A stretch of 64,000 bases of DNA from Govania unica (GTDB taxonomy: Bacteria > Pseudomonadota > Alphaproteobacteria > Sphingomonadales > Govanellaceae). Shown piece after piece: positions 26,285 to 33,623 of the stretch. A program made the translations under genes and the position numbers. The stretch lies in NCBI RefSeq assembly GCF_027920805.1, contig NZ_JANWOI010000001.1, positions 930,001 to 994,000 on the forward strand, given 5' to 3'. Under the pieces are notes generated by a model, which was given only the letters and a program-made list of their open reading frames with translations, made no database searches and had not been told where the DNA came from. Within the stretch, counting starts at the first letter, position 1. The number at the start of each line of letters is the position of its first letter.

Positions 26285-26311
26285 GGCAAGAATTGCCGTG
26301 CAGGAACTGCC
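26285..26311 (+). promoter_or_regulatory. ftr-like enhancer pair for flagellin gene 1
   Basis: GGCAA-GAA-TTGCC at 26285-26297 is a perfect interrupted palindrome; TGCAG-GAA-CTGCC at 26299-26311 is a near copy. They lie about 100-120 bases upstream of the sigma-54 promoter at 26407. Their shape matches the ftr elements bound by the activator FlbD in Caulobacter. Binding is inferred. Confidence 0.6.
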
Positions 26312-26406
26312 GTTCTGGCATGCTTTTCTCCCTGCGACTGGCTGAAGTTCAGCTGTAAAACGCCCAGTTTTCAGGAGGGTGGGCAAGGCCATCTTCGCAG
26401 CCGTTC

Positions 26407-26422
26407 TGGCATGCTCCTTGCT
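26407..26422 (+). promoter_or_regulatory. sigma-54 promoter of flagellin gene 1
   Basis: TGGCATGCTCCTTGCT fits the -24/-12 consensus, with GG and GC separated by exactly 10 bases. The predicted start site near 26433 lies directly before the leader hairpins. Confidence 0.8.
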
Positions 26423-26433
26423 ATTGGTACTGT

Positions 26434-26462
26434 TGAGCAAAACGCTCAGAGCAAAATGCTCT
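26434..26462 (+). promoter_or_regulatory. tandem hairpins at the 5' end of flagellin 1 mRNA
   Basis: Two adjacent small stem-loops, TGAGC-AAAAC-GCTCA and AGAGC-AAAAT-GCTCT, begin at about the predicted transcript start and end 23 bases before the ATG. The flagellin 2 leader has the same layout with compensatory changes, which suggests RNA function, possibly as the FlbT target. Confidence 0.6.
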
Positions 26463-26485
26463 TGTAACTCAAAAGGAGATCCAAA

Positions 26486-27313
26486 ATGGCTTTTTCCGTA
26501 AACACCAATGCTGGCGCTTTTATCGCTCTGCAAAACCTGAACAAGACCAATACCGCAATGGACAAAACCCAGAACGCCATCAATACCGGCATGAAGGTTT
26601 CAACGGCCAAGGATAACGCGGCCATCTTTGCCATTGCGCAAAATCTACGGTCCAACGTTTCCGGTTTGAATGCAGTCAAGCAGAGCATCGATCGCGCGCT
26701 GGGTGCAGCGGATGTGGCAATGGCAGCCGGTCAGGCGGTTTCCGATCTTCTTATCGAAATGAAAGAGAAGGCGGTCGCCGCAGCTGACAAGGGCCAGGAC
26801 TCTGCCAGCCGCACCGCACTCAACGATGACTTTGTTCAGTTGCGCGATCAGATCACGTCGATCGTCAACAACGCCGAGTTCAATGGCTTGAATGCCGTGA
26901 AAAGCGGCGGTGATGACATTGTTGCGATTCTGGATGATACCGCATCAAGCACTTTGACCATCGGCGCTCAGGATCTCAGCCTGGGCGGCACGGTCGTGAA
27001 GTTGACGGCATCGTCGGGGATCGGCACCCAGAGTACGGCCTTGGCAGTGGTGACGAATCTTGAGGATTCTCTCAAGAACGTCAACGCCTCGCTGTCGAAG
27101 CTCGGTTCGGGCGCCAAGCGTCTTGAACTGCAGAAGAGCTTTGTCACCAAGCTGTCCGATACCATTGAAACCGGTATTGGGAATCTTGTGGATGCAGATC
27201 TGGCCAAGGAGAGCGCGAAATTGCAATCCTTACAGGTCAAGCAACAGCTCGGCATGCAGGCGCTTTCGATCGCCAATCAGCAGCCGAGCGCGGTCATGCG
27301 CTTGTTCCAGTAA
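26486..27313 (+). CDS. flagellin (paralogue 1)
   Basis: 275 residues, a short flagellin with only the D0/D1 helical core: N-terminal region FSVNTNAGAFIALQNLNKTN, and C-terminal helix ending LQSLQVKQQLGMQALSIANQ. There is almost no variable D2/D3 domain; the middle (residues ~125-180) is brief. AAAGGAG precedes the ATG. It is closely related to the next flagellin gene (27616) and less so to the one at 29194. Transcribed from a sigma-54 promoter and ended by a strong terminator, so it is monocistronic. Confidence 0.95.
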   Translation: MAFSVNTNAGAFIALQNLNKTNTAMDKTQNAINTGMKVSTAKDNAAIFAIAQNLRSNVSGLNAVKQSIDRALGAADVAMAAGQAVSDLLIEMKEKAVAAADKGQDSASRTALNDDFVQLRDQITSIVNNAEFNGLNAVKSGGDDIVAILDDTASSTLTIGAQDLSLGGTVVKLTASSGIGTQSTALAVVTNLEDSLKNVNASLSKLGSGAKRLELQKSFVTKLSDTIETGIGNLVDADLAKESAKLQSLQVKQQLGMQALSIANQQPSAVMRLFQ

Positions 27314-27338
27314 CAGCACCAGCACGGTATCCTCAATA

Positions 27339-27367
27339 TGGGGTCACTTCGGTGACCCCATTTTTTT
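27339..27367 (+). terminator. intrinsic terminator after flagellin gene 1
   Basis: A nine-base stem TGGGGTCAC/GTGACCCCA with a TTCG tetraloop is followed by seven T. This is a textbook rho-independent terminator. Confidence 0.96.
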
Positions 27368-27380
27368 GTCATTTTTGGGC

Positions 27381-27443
27381 GGCAAAAATTGCCGATGCGG
27401 CAAAAATTGCCCGGCAAAAACAGGCGATGCGGCAATATTTGCC
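27381..27443 (+). promoter_or_regulatory. three ftr-like enhancer palindromes for flagellin gene 2
   Basis: Perfect GGCAA-N3-TTGCC sites occur at 27381-27393, 27399-27411 and 27431-27443. The block ends 92 bases before the sigma-54 promoter at 27536. This is the richest enhancer cluster in the window and resembles FlbD-bound ftr elements. Confidence 0.68.
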
Positions 27444-27535
27444 GGGCAAAAATGGCACTCACAATTTTTAGTATAATTTTATATGTCGGCCTTCCTCTTG
27501 GCTCTTGACAGTATTTCGAGTGCTGTTTTCGAATC

Positions 27536-27551
27536 TGGCACGCCCCTTGCT
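27536..27551 (+). promoter_or_regulatory. sigma-54 promoter of flagellin gene 2
   Basis: TGGCACGCCCCTTGCT is a full consensus -24/-12 element with GG-N10-GC spacing. The predicted start near 27562 coincides with the first leader hairpin. Confidence 0.88.
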
Positions 27552-27562
27552 GCGTAGGAGCT

Positions 27563-27589
27563 AGGCAAAATGCCTGGAGCAAAATGCTC
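27563..27589 (+). promoter_or_regulatory. tandem hairpins at the 5' end of flagellin 2 mRNA
   Basis: AGGC-AAAAT-GCCT (27563-27575) and GAGC-AAAAT-GCTC (27577-27589) repeat the arrangement of the flagellin 1 leader. In the first hairpin both stem strands differ together from the flagellin 1 copy, keeping pairing. The ATG follows 26 bases later. Confidence 0.6.
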
Positions 27590-27615
27590 ATAACGCTCAA
27601 AAGGAGATCCAAGAA

Positions 27616-28443
27616 ATGGCTTTCTCAGTCAATACCAATGCTGCAGCCTTTGTTGCTCTGCAAACGCTCAATAAGACCAACAGCGGTCTCGACAAAACCC
27701 AGAACGCAATCAACACCGGCATGAAGGTGGCATCGGCCAAGGATAACGCGGCCGTATTCGCTATTGCCCAGAACCTGCGTTCGAACGTTTCGGGCCTTAA
27801 TGCCGTCAAGCAGAGCATCGATAACGCTCTGGGCGCGACCGATGTTGCTATGGCAGCCGGTCAGGCCGTGTCGGATCTTCTCGTCGAAATGAAGGAAAAA
27901 GCGGTTGCCGCGGCCGATAAAGGCCAGGACACCGCCAGCCGTACCGCGCTGAACGATGACTTCACTCAGCTGCGTGACCAGATCACCTCGATCGTCTCGA
28001 ACGCCACCTTCAACGGCCTGAACGCCGTGAAGAACAGCGGCAAGGCCATCGTTGCGATTCTTGACGACCAGGCATCGAGCACGCTGACCATCGCGGCTCA
28101 GGATCTTAGCCTCACGGGCACGAACATTTCGCTGACCACTTCGTCGAAAATTGACACCCAGAGTGCCGCAGCGACCGTTGTGACCAATCTTGAGACGTCC
28201 CTCAAGAACGTCAACGCCTCGCTGTCGAAGCTCGGTTCGGGCGCCAAGCGTCTTGAACTGCAGAAGAACTTTGTCACCAAGCTGTCCGATACCATTGAAA
28301 CCGGTATTGGGAATCTTGTGGATGCCGATCTCGCGAAAGAAAGCGCGAAATTGCAGGCTCTGCAGGTTAAGCAGCAACTTGGTATGCAGGCGCTGTCGAT
28401 CGCGAACCAGCAGCCGAGCACGGTTCTTTCCCTCTTCCGTTAA
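27616..28443 (+). CDS. flagellin (paralogue 2)
   Basis: 275 residues, same length and domain layout as paralogue 1 and very similar in the first ~120 and last ~75 residues; differences concentrate in the middle (residues ~130-185, for example KAIVAILDDQASSTLTIAAQ). The ribosome site AAAGGAG is shared. Its promoter is the strongest sigma-54 match here and has three enhancer sites, so it may be the major filament subunit. A hairpin follows at 28457. Confidence 0.95.
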   Translation: MAFSVNTNAAAFVALQTLNKTNSGLDKTQNAINTGMKVASAKDNAAVFAIAQNLRSNVSGLNAVKQSIDNALGATDVAMAAGQAVSDLLVEMKEKAVAAADKGQDTASRTALNDDFTQLRDQITSIVSNATFNGLNAVKNSGKAIVAILDDQASSTLTIAAQDLSLTGTNISLTTSSKIDTQSAAATVVTNLETSLKNVNASLSKLGSGAKRLELQKNFVTKLSDTIETGIGNLVDADLAKESAKLQALQVKQQLGMQALSIANQQPSTVLSLFR

Positions 28444-28456
28444 GTTTAATCGGGGT

Positions 28457-28480
28457 GGTGGGGTCAAAGGCGGCCCCACC
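28457..28480 (+). terminator. probable terminator after flagellin gene 2
   Basis: GGTGGGG pairs with CCCCACC around a ten-base loop. The downstream T-run is interrupted (GGCCTGCTTTATTTT), so termination may be partial and allow some read-through toward flaG. Confidence 0.6.
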
Positions 28481-28677
28481 GGCCTGCTTTATTTTCAATA
28501 AATAAATACAAAGGGTCCGCTCGGGAGCCTCTGATGAAATTGTCATAGTGGATCTTGATGAATATGCGACACCGCCCTCTGAGTGATCGGGCAATGCCAT
28601 CGTCCAGGTTTCAGTGGTAACGATGATGGGCAATGGCTGAAGTCAGGCATCAGGTGGGATAGGGAAGGAGCAATAGC

Positions 28678-29043
28678 ATGACTGATATATCAGCAAAATT
28701 GCCCGCATACGGAGCTTTTGCGGCCGCAGCTGCGGCCATGCCGCGTGATGGCGCTCAACAACCTGCATTGCGGAATGGATCTTTTTCCGATGGCGTGAAG
28801 CAGCCGAAGCAAAAGGCGGATGGCCTGGCGTCGATGGAAAAAATGATCGACCATTATGTGCCGAAGGATATTCCGAACACCCGGTTGCAGATCGAGCATG
28901 ACAAGGATACCGGCATCTTTATTTATCGCAGTATCGATAATGAGACCGGAGAAGTTGTGCGGCAATATCCGGCTGCTGAAATTTTGCGGTTTATTTCCTA
29001 TTACCGCGAAAGTGAAGGGCTGGTTGTAGATAGTGAGGCGTGA
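28678..29043 (+). CDS. flaG: FlaG family flagellar protein
   Basis: 121 residues. The first ~70 residues are variable and probably disordered; residues ~65-115 match FlaG (TRLQIEHDKDTGIFIYRSIDNETGEVVRQYPAAEIL). FlaG proteins influence filament length in several bacteria. AAGGAG precedes the ATG. It lies 234 bases after flagellin 2 and converges on flagellin 3. Confidence 0.85.
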   Translation: MTDISAKLPAYGAFAAAAAAMPRDGAQQPALRNGSFSDGVKQPKQKADGLASMEKMIDHYVPKDIPNTRLQIEHDKDTGIFIYRSIDNETGEVVRQYPAAEILRFISYYRESEGLVVDSEA

Positions 29044-29102
29044 GTTTTATGCCGGAATTTAAAAACCCGACAGATCAAGACAGCAGACTGCAAAAATAAA
29101 AG

Positions 29103-29136
29103 CCCGGAGCGTGGAACGCAGCTCCGGGGTTTTTTA
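29103..29136. terminator. bidirectional terminator between flaG and flagellin gene 3
   Basis: CCCGGAGC pairs with GCTCCGGG around a ten-base loop, with GTTTTTTATT on the right and, on the opposite strand, CTTTTATTTTT. It can end both convergent transcripts. Confidence 0.88.
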
Positions 29137-29193
29137 TTGGCGCGGGGATGTCGGACGAAGGGATAATCGCGGACGCGCCGGATGAGACCGGGA

Positions 29194-30024
29194 TTAACCC
29201 TGGAACAGATTAAGCACTGCCTGCGGAGCCTTGTTGGCGATCGAGAGCGCCTGCACCCCGAGTTGCTGTTTGACCTGTAGCGCTTGCAGTTTCGCGCTTT
29301 CTTTCGCCATGTCGGCGTCCACCAGATTTCCGATGCCGGTTTCAAGCGTGTCCGCCAGCGTGTCGGCGAAGGTGCGCTGCAAATCAAGAGCGCGGGCGCC
29401 GGCGCCGAGTGATGTCAGCACCGAGTTCACATTATCAAGCGAGCTGCTCAGCGCGGTCACCATGGCGGCGGCTTTCGAAGCCGTATCGATGGTTTGGGAT
29501 GCGCTCAACATGATATTGCCGCCGCCGAGCGTCAGGTTCTGATGCGAAATCGAGACCGTTTGCGTGGCGTCAGGATTGGTGATGGCCATCACCGCATCGG
29601 TACCGTTGTTGATCAGGTTGGTGCCGTTGAACGATGCATTCGAGATGATGGTGGCGATCTGATCGCGCAGCTTGTTGAAATCTTCGGTCAGTGCGGCGCG
29701 GCTGCGGCTGTCTTGACCTTTATCGGCCGAGGCAACGGCTTTTTCCTTCATGTCGATCAACAGATCGGAAATGGAACCAGCGGCGGCGAGCGCGATGTCG
29801 GTGGTGCTGACGGCGCGGTCAAGGCTCTGTTTGACGGCGTTGTACCCGCGCAGGTCAGCGCGCAATTTCTGAGCAATCGAATAGATCGCCGCATTGTCCT
29901 TGGCCGAACTGATCTGCAAACCCGTGTTGATATGGGTCTGGGTCTTTTCAAGCGACGTGGTGGTCATATTCAAATTGCGGAGCGCGGATAGCGCGCTGGA
30001 ATTCGTATTTACTGAGAAGGCCAT
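29194..30024 (-). CDS. flagellin (paralogue 3, divergent)
   Basis: 276 residues from the ATG at 30024 (AAGGAG upstream); an in-frame extension to 30096 would run through the leader and promoter. Same compact D0/D1 architecture as the other two, but clearly more divergent (FSVNTNSSALSALRNLNMTT; ending LSIANKAPQAVLNLFQG) and on the opposite strand. It has its own sigma-54 promoter and enhancer. Multiple flagellins with one divergent minor member are common in Alphaproteobacteria, where they occupy different filament positions; that assignment here is inference. Confidence 0.95.
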   Translation of the reverse strand: MAFSVNTNSSALSALRNLNMTTTSLEKTQTHINTGLQISSAKDNAAIYSIAQKLRADLRGYNAVKQSLDRAVSTTDIALAAAGSISDLLIDMKEKAVASADKGQDSRSRAALTEDFNKLRDQIATIISNASFNGTNLINNGTDAVMAITNPDATQTVSISHQNLTLGGGNIMLSASQTIDTASKAAAMVTALSSSLDNVNSVLTSLGAGARALDLQRTFADTLADTLETGIGNLVDADMAKESAKLQALQVKQQLGVQALSIANKAPQAVLNLFQG

Positions 30025-30073
30025 CGGGGTTCTCCTTGTCTCAATCTCAAAAACGGTCTGCGATTTATCCCAC

Positions 30074-30086
30074 AGAGATTTACTCT
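30074..30086 (-). promoter_or_regulatory. hairpin near the 5' end of flagellin 3 mRNA
   Basis: Read on the minus strand, AGAG-TAAAT-CTCT forms a four-base stem with a five-base A/T loop, starting within a few bases of the transcript start predicted from the sigma-54 site. It has the same shape as the leaders of flagellins 1 and 2, but is single and weaker. Confidence 0.4.
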
Positions 30087-30098
30087 CCCTAGCCAATA

Positions 30099-30114
30099 CG
30101 CAAAGGCCGTGCCA
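30099..30114 (-). promoter_or_regulatory. sigma-54 promoter of flagellin gene 3
   Basis: On the minus strand, TGGCACGGCCTTTGCG has GG-N10-GC spacing and a good -24 half. Confidence 0.8.
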
Positions 30115-30192
30115 GTTTTGATAAAGTTTTTAACATATTGATTTTGTTTAATTATTTTCTTATTTTTGGGGGTGATGAGCGTTTTTTGATAT

Positions 30193-30205
30193 GGCAGTTT
30201 CTGCC
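30193..30205 (-). promoter_or_regulatory. ftr-like enhancer for flagellin gene 3
   Basis: GGCAG-TTT-CTGCC is a perfect interrupted palindrome about 80 bases upstream of the sigma-54 promoter at 30099-30114. It is the same motif class as at the other late flagellar promoters. Confidence 0.6.
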
Positions 30206-30280
30206 CGAAGAGGTCAGGAAATGCAGGACAGGGACGTTTTTGCCGGGTGGAAACTTCCCCAATGTCAGCCGCAGTTGGCC

Positions 30281-30443
30281 GTCATCGCGAGGCGCTGAAA
30301 GCGCCATGGCGATCCAGAGTGCTGGGGGTGACGGAAGGCCTGGATTGCCGCGCTTCCTGCGGTCGCTCGCAATGACGGGGTTTTGTCGTCTCGTTTCGTT
30401 TTATTGTCATCGCGAGGCGCTGAAAGCGGCGTGGCGATCCAGG
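30281..30443. repeat. cluster of three dispersed repeats, family C
   Basis: Two direct copies begin GTCATCGCGAGGCGCTGAAA (30281-30318 and 30406-30443) and end GGCGATCCAG. Between them, about 30340-30378, lies a related inverted copy reading from GGATTGCC to GCAATGACGG. This intergenic block between flagellin 3 and flgN resembles the small palindromic repeats common in proteobacterial genomes. Confidence 0.72.
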
Positions 30444-30466
30444 AGGCCGGTTGCTTGTAATGACGG

Positions 30467-30490
30467 AAAGGGCCCCGGTTGGGGCCCTTT
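30467..30490 (-). terminator. hairpin after flgI-flgJ-flgN operon
   Basis: AAAGGGCCCC pairs with GGGGCCCTTT across GGTT, a perfect ten-base stem ending 21 bases past the flgN-like stop on the minus strand. The 3' T-run is short, so it may terminate or stabilise the transcript end. Confidence 0.65.
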
Positions 30491-30511
30491 GGGATTTCAG
30501 GTTTAAAGCGT

Positions 30512-30982
30512 TCAGACGACTTGATTGAGCGTGAGCGAGGTGGGTTGGGCGCTGCGCTGGCGGGGGGGAGCGGCATTTTTTCCGTAGCCCATGGCGGACT
30601 GGTTTTGCCGGGTGACTTCATCGCCGACGGCTTTGATAATGCCTTCGGTGATGGCGCGGGCGCGTTCGAGAAGTTTGCGGTGGTCGTCAAGCGCGGTCTG
30701 GAACAGCGAGGTTTCGCGTTTGAGGATGCGCAGCTCATTGGCGTTGCCAAAAGCGCGGACGCCGCCGTTTTTGCGCATGACTTCCATTTCGCGGGCATAG
30801 GCGGCGGCGAGCCGGCCTTTTTCCTCGATCATGGGGCGGGCGTCGGCGGGGCGCTTGCGGCTGCGCAGATGGTCATTTTCCGCCATTATGACGGTGGCGA
30901 GGCGCTGCGTCACGGCGATCAGGGTCTGGATCGGGCCGGGGGCGTCCGGCAGGACAGCGTCGGGGAGGGCAAGTGCGGTCAT
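30512..30982 (-). CDS. FlgN-like flagellar protein
   Basis: 156 residues, all helical with no signal peptide. The pattern QTLIAVTQRLATVIMAENDHL then EEKGRLAAAYAREMEVM resembles FlgN, the export chaperone of hook-filament junction proteins, and the position after flgJ fits. The C-terminal ~30 residues are basic and unstructured. It overlaps flgJ by four bases. The symbol is withheld because FlgN is weakly conserved. Confidence 0.6.
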   Translation of the reverse strand: MTALALPDAVLPDAPGPIQTLIAVTQRLATVIMAENDHLRSRKRPADARPMIEEKGRLAAAYAREMEVMRKNGGVRAFGNANELRILKRETSLFQTALDDHRKLLERARAITEGIIKAVGDEVTRQNQSAMGYGKNAAPPRQRSAQPTSLTLNQVV

Positions 30983-31347
30983 TGTTTCACCTCCTGGGCA
31001 TGCAGTTGCTGGGCTTTCAGATAGTTTTCGATGGCGGGGGCAATGCCGATGCCGCCGCGCCGTGAAATTTCCTTGGCGTATTGTTCATTCAGAAAGCTTT
31101 TGAACATGTCTTCGCCCTGTCCGCCGCCGAAATTTTTGTCAGGTTCGATGCCGTTGTTCATATGCGAGAGCATTTCCGAGATGAACATGGATTCGAAGCT
31201 GTTGGCGACGTCCTTGTTGCGGGCGTCGAGCTTGGCTTGCTCGGGTGTGAGCGTCGGATTTGCCGTTGCGGCGGCGCGCGTGGTGATGTTGGCGAGCTTG
31301 CCCGCTTGCAGACCCATGGAGCCGAGGCTTGTGATGCTGTTGTCCAT
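30979..31347 (-). CDS. flgJ: rod-binding protein FlgJ (rod-cap domain only)
   Basis: 122 residues, only the N-terminal rod-binding domain of FlgJ; the muramidase domain of enteric FlgJ is absent, as usual in Alphaproteobacteria. Key region: VANSFESMFISEMLSHM, then GQGEDMFKSFLNEQYAKEI. It caps the growing rod in the periplasm; no signal peptide, consistent with flagellar export. Tightly packed: 1 base after flgI and four-base overlap with the flgN-like gene. Confidence 0.88.
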   Translation of the reverse strand: MDNSITSLGSMGLQAGKLANITTRAAATANPTLTPEQAKLDARNKDVANSFESMFISEMLSHMNNGIEPDKNFGGGQGEDMFKSFLNEQYAKEISRRGGIGIAPAIENYLKAQQLHAQEVKQ

Positions 31348-31348
31348 C

Positions 31349-32515
31349 CTACATCACCTCGATATCGGCCTGGAGCGCTCCGGCGGCCTTGATGGTTTGC
31401 AGGATCGAGATCATGTCGCGCGGTCCGACGCCTAAGGAATTCAGGCCGTCCACCAGTTGTTGCAGGGACACGCCCGGCTTGAGGATGGCGAATTTCTTGC
31501 CAGAGCCGTCATCGACCTGAATGGAGGTGCGCGGCACGACCTTGGTCTGGCCGCCTTCCGAGAAAGCATTCGGTTGCGAGACCTGCGGCGTTTCGGTAAC
31601 GCTGATGGTGAGATTGCCTTGCGAGATGGCGACTTCGCTGATGCGCACATCGGCGCCCATGACGATCACCCCGGCGCGGTCATCGATGACGATGCGGGCT
31701 GGTTGATCGGGCTGCACCGTCAATTGCTCGATGCTGGTGATGAGCGAGACGGTGTCATAGCGATAGCCCTCGGGGCGGCGCAGCTGCACGGTCGCCGGGT
31801 CAAGCGCCTGGGCGGAATCGCTGCCGAGATGGCGATTAATGACGGTGGCGATGCGGCTCGCGGTGGTGAAATCCGGGGACTTCAACTGAAGATTTACGGT
31901 GCTGATACCGTTCATGGCGAAATTGATTTCGCGTTCGATGATGCCGCCGTTTGGAATGCGGCCCGAGGTCGGCACGCCCTGGGTGATCTGGGCTGCTTCA
32001 CCACGGGCGGCGAAGCCGGCGATCTGCACCGGACCCTGGGCCACGGCATAGACCTCGCCATCGGCGCCCATGAGCGGGGTGGCAAGGAGGGTGCCGCCTT
32101 TGAGGTTCTTGGCGTCGCCCATGGAGCTGACGGTCACATCAATGCGCGACCCGTTGCGGGTGAAGGATCCAAGATTGGCGGTCACCATGACGGCGGCCAC
32201 GTTTTCGGTCTTCATGTCCGAGCCACGGGTGTTGATGCCCAGCCGTTCCAGCATGGACTCGAGACTTTGCTTGGTGAAGGGTGAGTTGCGGATTTTGTCG
32301 CCGGTGCCGTCAAGGCCAACCACCAGGCCGTAGCCCACCAGCACGTTGTCGCGCACACCTTCGATCGAGACGATGTCCTTGATGCGCGAGGCCGCGTTGC
32401 CCGAGACGGGCGGCAGGATCAGGCTTGCAGCCGTCAAGGCGGCAAAAGCTGCCCGGCGCAGGAAGGCTGCGGTGAGGCGACGGTAAGTCGGTGTATAATG
32501 GGACTGTTTAGGCAT
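31349..32515 (-). CDS. flgI: flagellar P-ring protein FlgI
   Basis: 388 residues from the ATG at 32515; in-frame alternatives at 32545 (ATG) and 32554 (TTG) lengthen the N-terminus and none has a strong ribosome site. A long basic signal region (RRLTAAFLRRAAFAALTAASL) precedes the mature start (RIKDIVSIEGVRDN). The body has all classic FlgI blocks: GLVVGLDGTGDKIRNSPFT, NVAAVMVTANL, NGGIIEREI and GVGPRDMISILQTIKAAGAL. FlgI builds the peptidoglycan-level bushing of the rod. It heads a flgI-flgJ-flgN operon under a sigma-54 promoter and is divergent from fliX, as in Caulobacter. Confidence 0.95.
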   Translation of the reverse strand: MPKQSHYTPTYRRLTAAFLRRAAFAALTAASLILPPVSGNAASRIKDIVSIEGVRDNVLVGYGLVVGLDGTGDKIRNSPFTKQSLESMLERLGINTRGSDMKTENVAAVMVTANLGSFTRNGSRIDVTVSSMGDAKNLKGGTLLATPLMGADGEVYAVAQGPVQIAGFAARGEAAQITQGVPTSGRIPNGGIIEREINFAMNGISTVNLQLKSPDFTTASRIATVINRHLGSDSAQALDPATVQLRRPEGYRYDTVSLITSIEQLTVQPDQPARIVIDDRAGVIVMGADVRISEVAISQGNLTISVTETPQVSQPNAFSEGGQTKVVPRTSIQVDDGSGKKFAILKPGVSLQQLVDGLNSLGVGPRDMISILQTIKAAGALQADIEVM

Positions 32516-32573
32516 TTTGCACCAATCCAGTGTCCTGAACGTCATTGAAAACAAGTATTCTGCTCAGATACAA

Positions 32574-32589
32574 TGCGAGAACCATGCCA
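32574..32589 (-). promoter_or_regulatory. sigma-54 promoter of the flgI operon
   Basis: On the minus strand, TGGCATGGTTCTCGCA has GG-N10-GC spacing; the -12 half is TCGC rather than TTGC, so it may be weaker than the flagellin promoters. Confidence 0.62.
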
Positions 32590-32668
32590 ACTGTGGAAAA
32601 TCTGGAAAAAGTGGTTAAGTTCAGTGTGTTGGGTCGATCTGCCGCCGATGCTTCTTGGGCTTCATCCC

Positions 32669-32681
32669 GGCAAAACTTGCC
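32669..32681 (-). promoter_or_regulatory. ftr-like enhancer between flgI and fliX
   Basis: GGCAA-AAC-TTGCC, extended by flanking CC and GG to a longer palindrome (32667-32683). It lies about 80 bases upstream of the flgI sigma-54 site and about 35 bases from the CtrA-type box of fliX, so a bound activator could act on one side and repress the other. Confidence 0.65.
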
Positions 32682-32715
32682 GGAAGGCCGGGGAAAGGGG
32701 CGGAAAAGGTGGGAT

Positions 32716-32730
32716 TTAAGCCAATTTTAA
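32716..32730 (+). promoter_or_regulatory. CtrA-type box upstream of fliX
   Basis: TTAA-GCCAATT-TTAA is a perfect full box, 121 bases before the fliX start. fliX is a CtrA-controlled class II gene in Caulobacter, which supports the assignment. Confidence 0.7.
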
Positions 32731-32851
32731 CCATGCTCCGGCATTGTCTGGACTGTGCGTGATGTTCAAGGCATTATCCTGCCCGTGATGGCGGGTTTTT
32801 GCGCAGGATCAGTAATGTTGCTAGGAATGAGGTTTGCCTTGGGGGTTTGCC

Positions 32852-33274
32852 GTGAAAATTAGCGGAACCGGCCAGGTCGGCAAGAGCAGTGGCGCGACCC
32901 GCAAGAAGGGCGTGCCCGGAGACAGCGACAGCTTTGGTTCCATGGTGGACTCCGATGTATCGTCGCTTGCGGCGGCGGGAAGCAGCGCGGGCGTCGGCCC
33001 GCTTGCCGCAGTCGGCGGCCTTTTTGCCTTGCAGGAAGCGCCGGACGCCACCGCTGGGCGCTCGAAGGGCGTCGGACGGGCCGAAGACATGCTGAAGCAG
33101 CTCGACGAGGTGAAACGCGCGCTTCTGTTCGGCGAAATTCCCGTCAATGTCTTGAAGTCCCTGGCCTATTCCGTGCGCCAGCAGCGCGCCCAGACGGATG
33201 ATCCGAGACTCAATGATATTCTTGCGGAAATTGAACTTCGGGCCGAGGTTGAGCTTGCGAAGCTCGGGTTTTAG
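32852..33274 (+). CDS. fliX: flagellar assembly regulator FliX
   Basis: 140 residues from the GTG at 32852 (MKISGTGQ start typical of FliX, GGGGG upstream); an in-frame TTG at 32834 is less likely. A flexible Ser/Gly/Ala N-terminal half is followed by a conserved helical C-terminal half (GRAEDMLKQLDEVKRALLFGEI, NDILAEIELRAEVELAKLGF). FliX links early basal-body assembly to activation of late genes through the sigma-54 activator FlbD. It is divergent from the flgI operon, the Caulobacter arrangement. Confidence 0.9.
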   Translation: MKISGTGQVGKSSGATRKKGVPGDSDSFGSMVDSDVSSLAAAGSSAGVGPLAAVGGLFALQEAPDATAGRSKGVGRAEDMLKQLDEVKRALLFGEIPVNVLKSLAYSVRQQRAQTDDPRLNDILAEIELRAEVELAKLGF

Positions 33275-33623
33275 GCTTTTCGACGCCGGATCTGGTAAAT
33301 AATTTTATCAAAACTTTTCTGAATTCTTGAAGCATCCCCAATATGTTAGGCGGATGGCGACGGATTTTGTCCGTCTTGCTTCGGTCAGGTGTGACGAAGC
33401 TACTTGCTCCTGAAATGGAGTTTAACTATATAAGCGCCAGCCTAATAAGGATCGCTGGATCGATCCGCCGTCCTCAGGGTATCGCCCCTTTTGACGGATG
33501 ACTGCTCCGGACGATAGCGGCCGCCAGTTTCAATTAACTGGCAGGCAAGAACACCAGTGGGCCGAGTTCGTGACGTGAGAGGAAGCACTTGAGCTTCGAA
33601 AGCAATTAGGTAGGGGTGATTAA
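33275..33623. other. intergenic region between fliX and dksA
   Basis: 349 bases without a credible gene or conserved RNA that I recognise. It must contain the dksA promoter. An A/T-rich patch lies at 33295-33330 and TTTAACTATATAAG at about 33420-33433. No strong hairpin or box was found. Confidence 0.45.

Noticed and set aside
26316-26331. A second TGGCATGCTTTTCTCC upstream of flagellin 1
   Set aside because: The -24 half is good but the -12 GC is missing at the required spacing; probably a decoy or duplication of the real promoter region.
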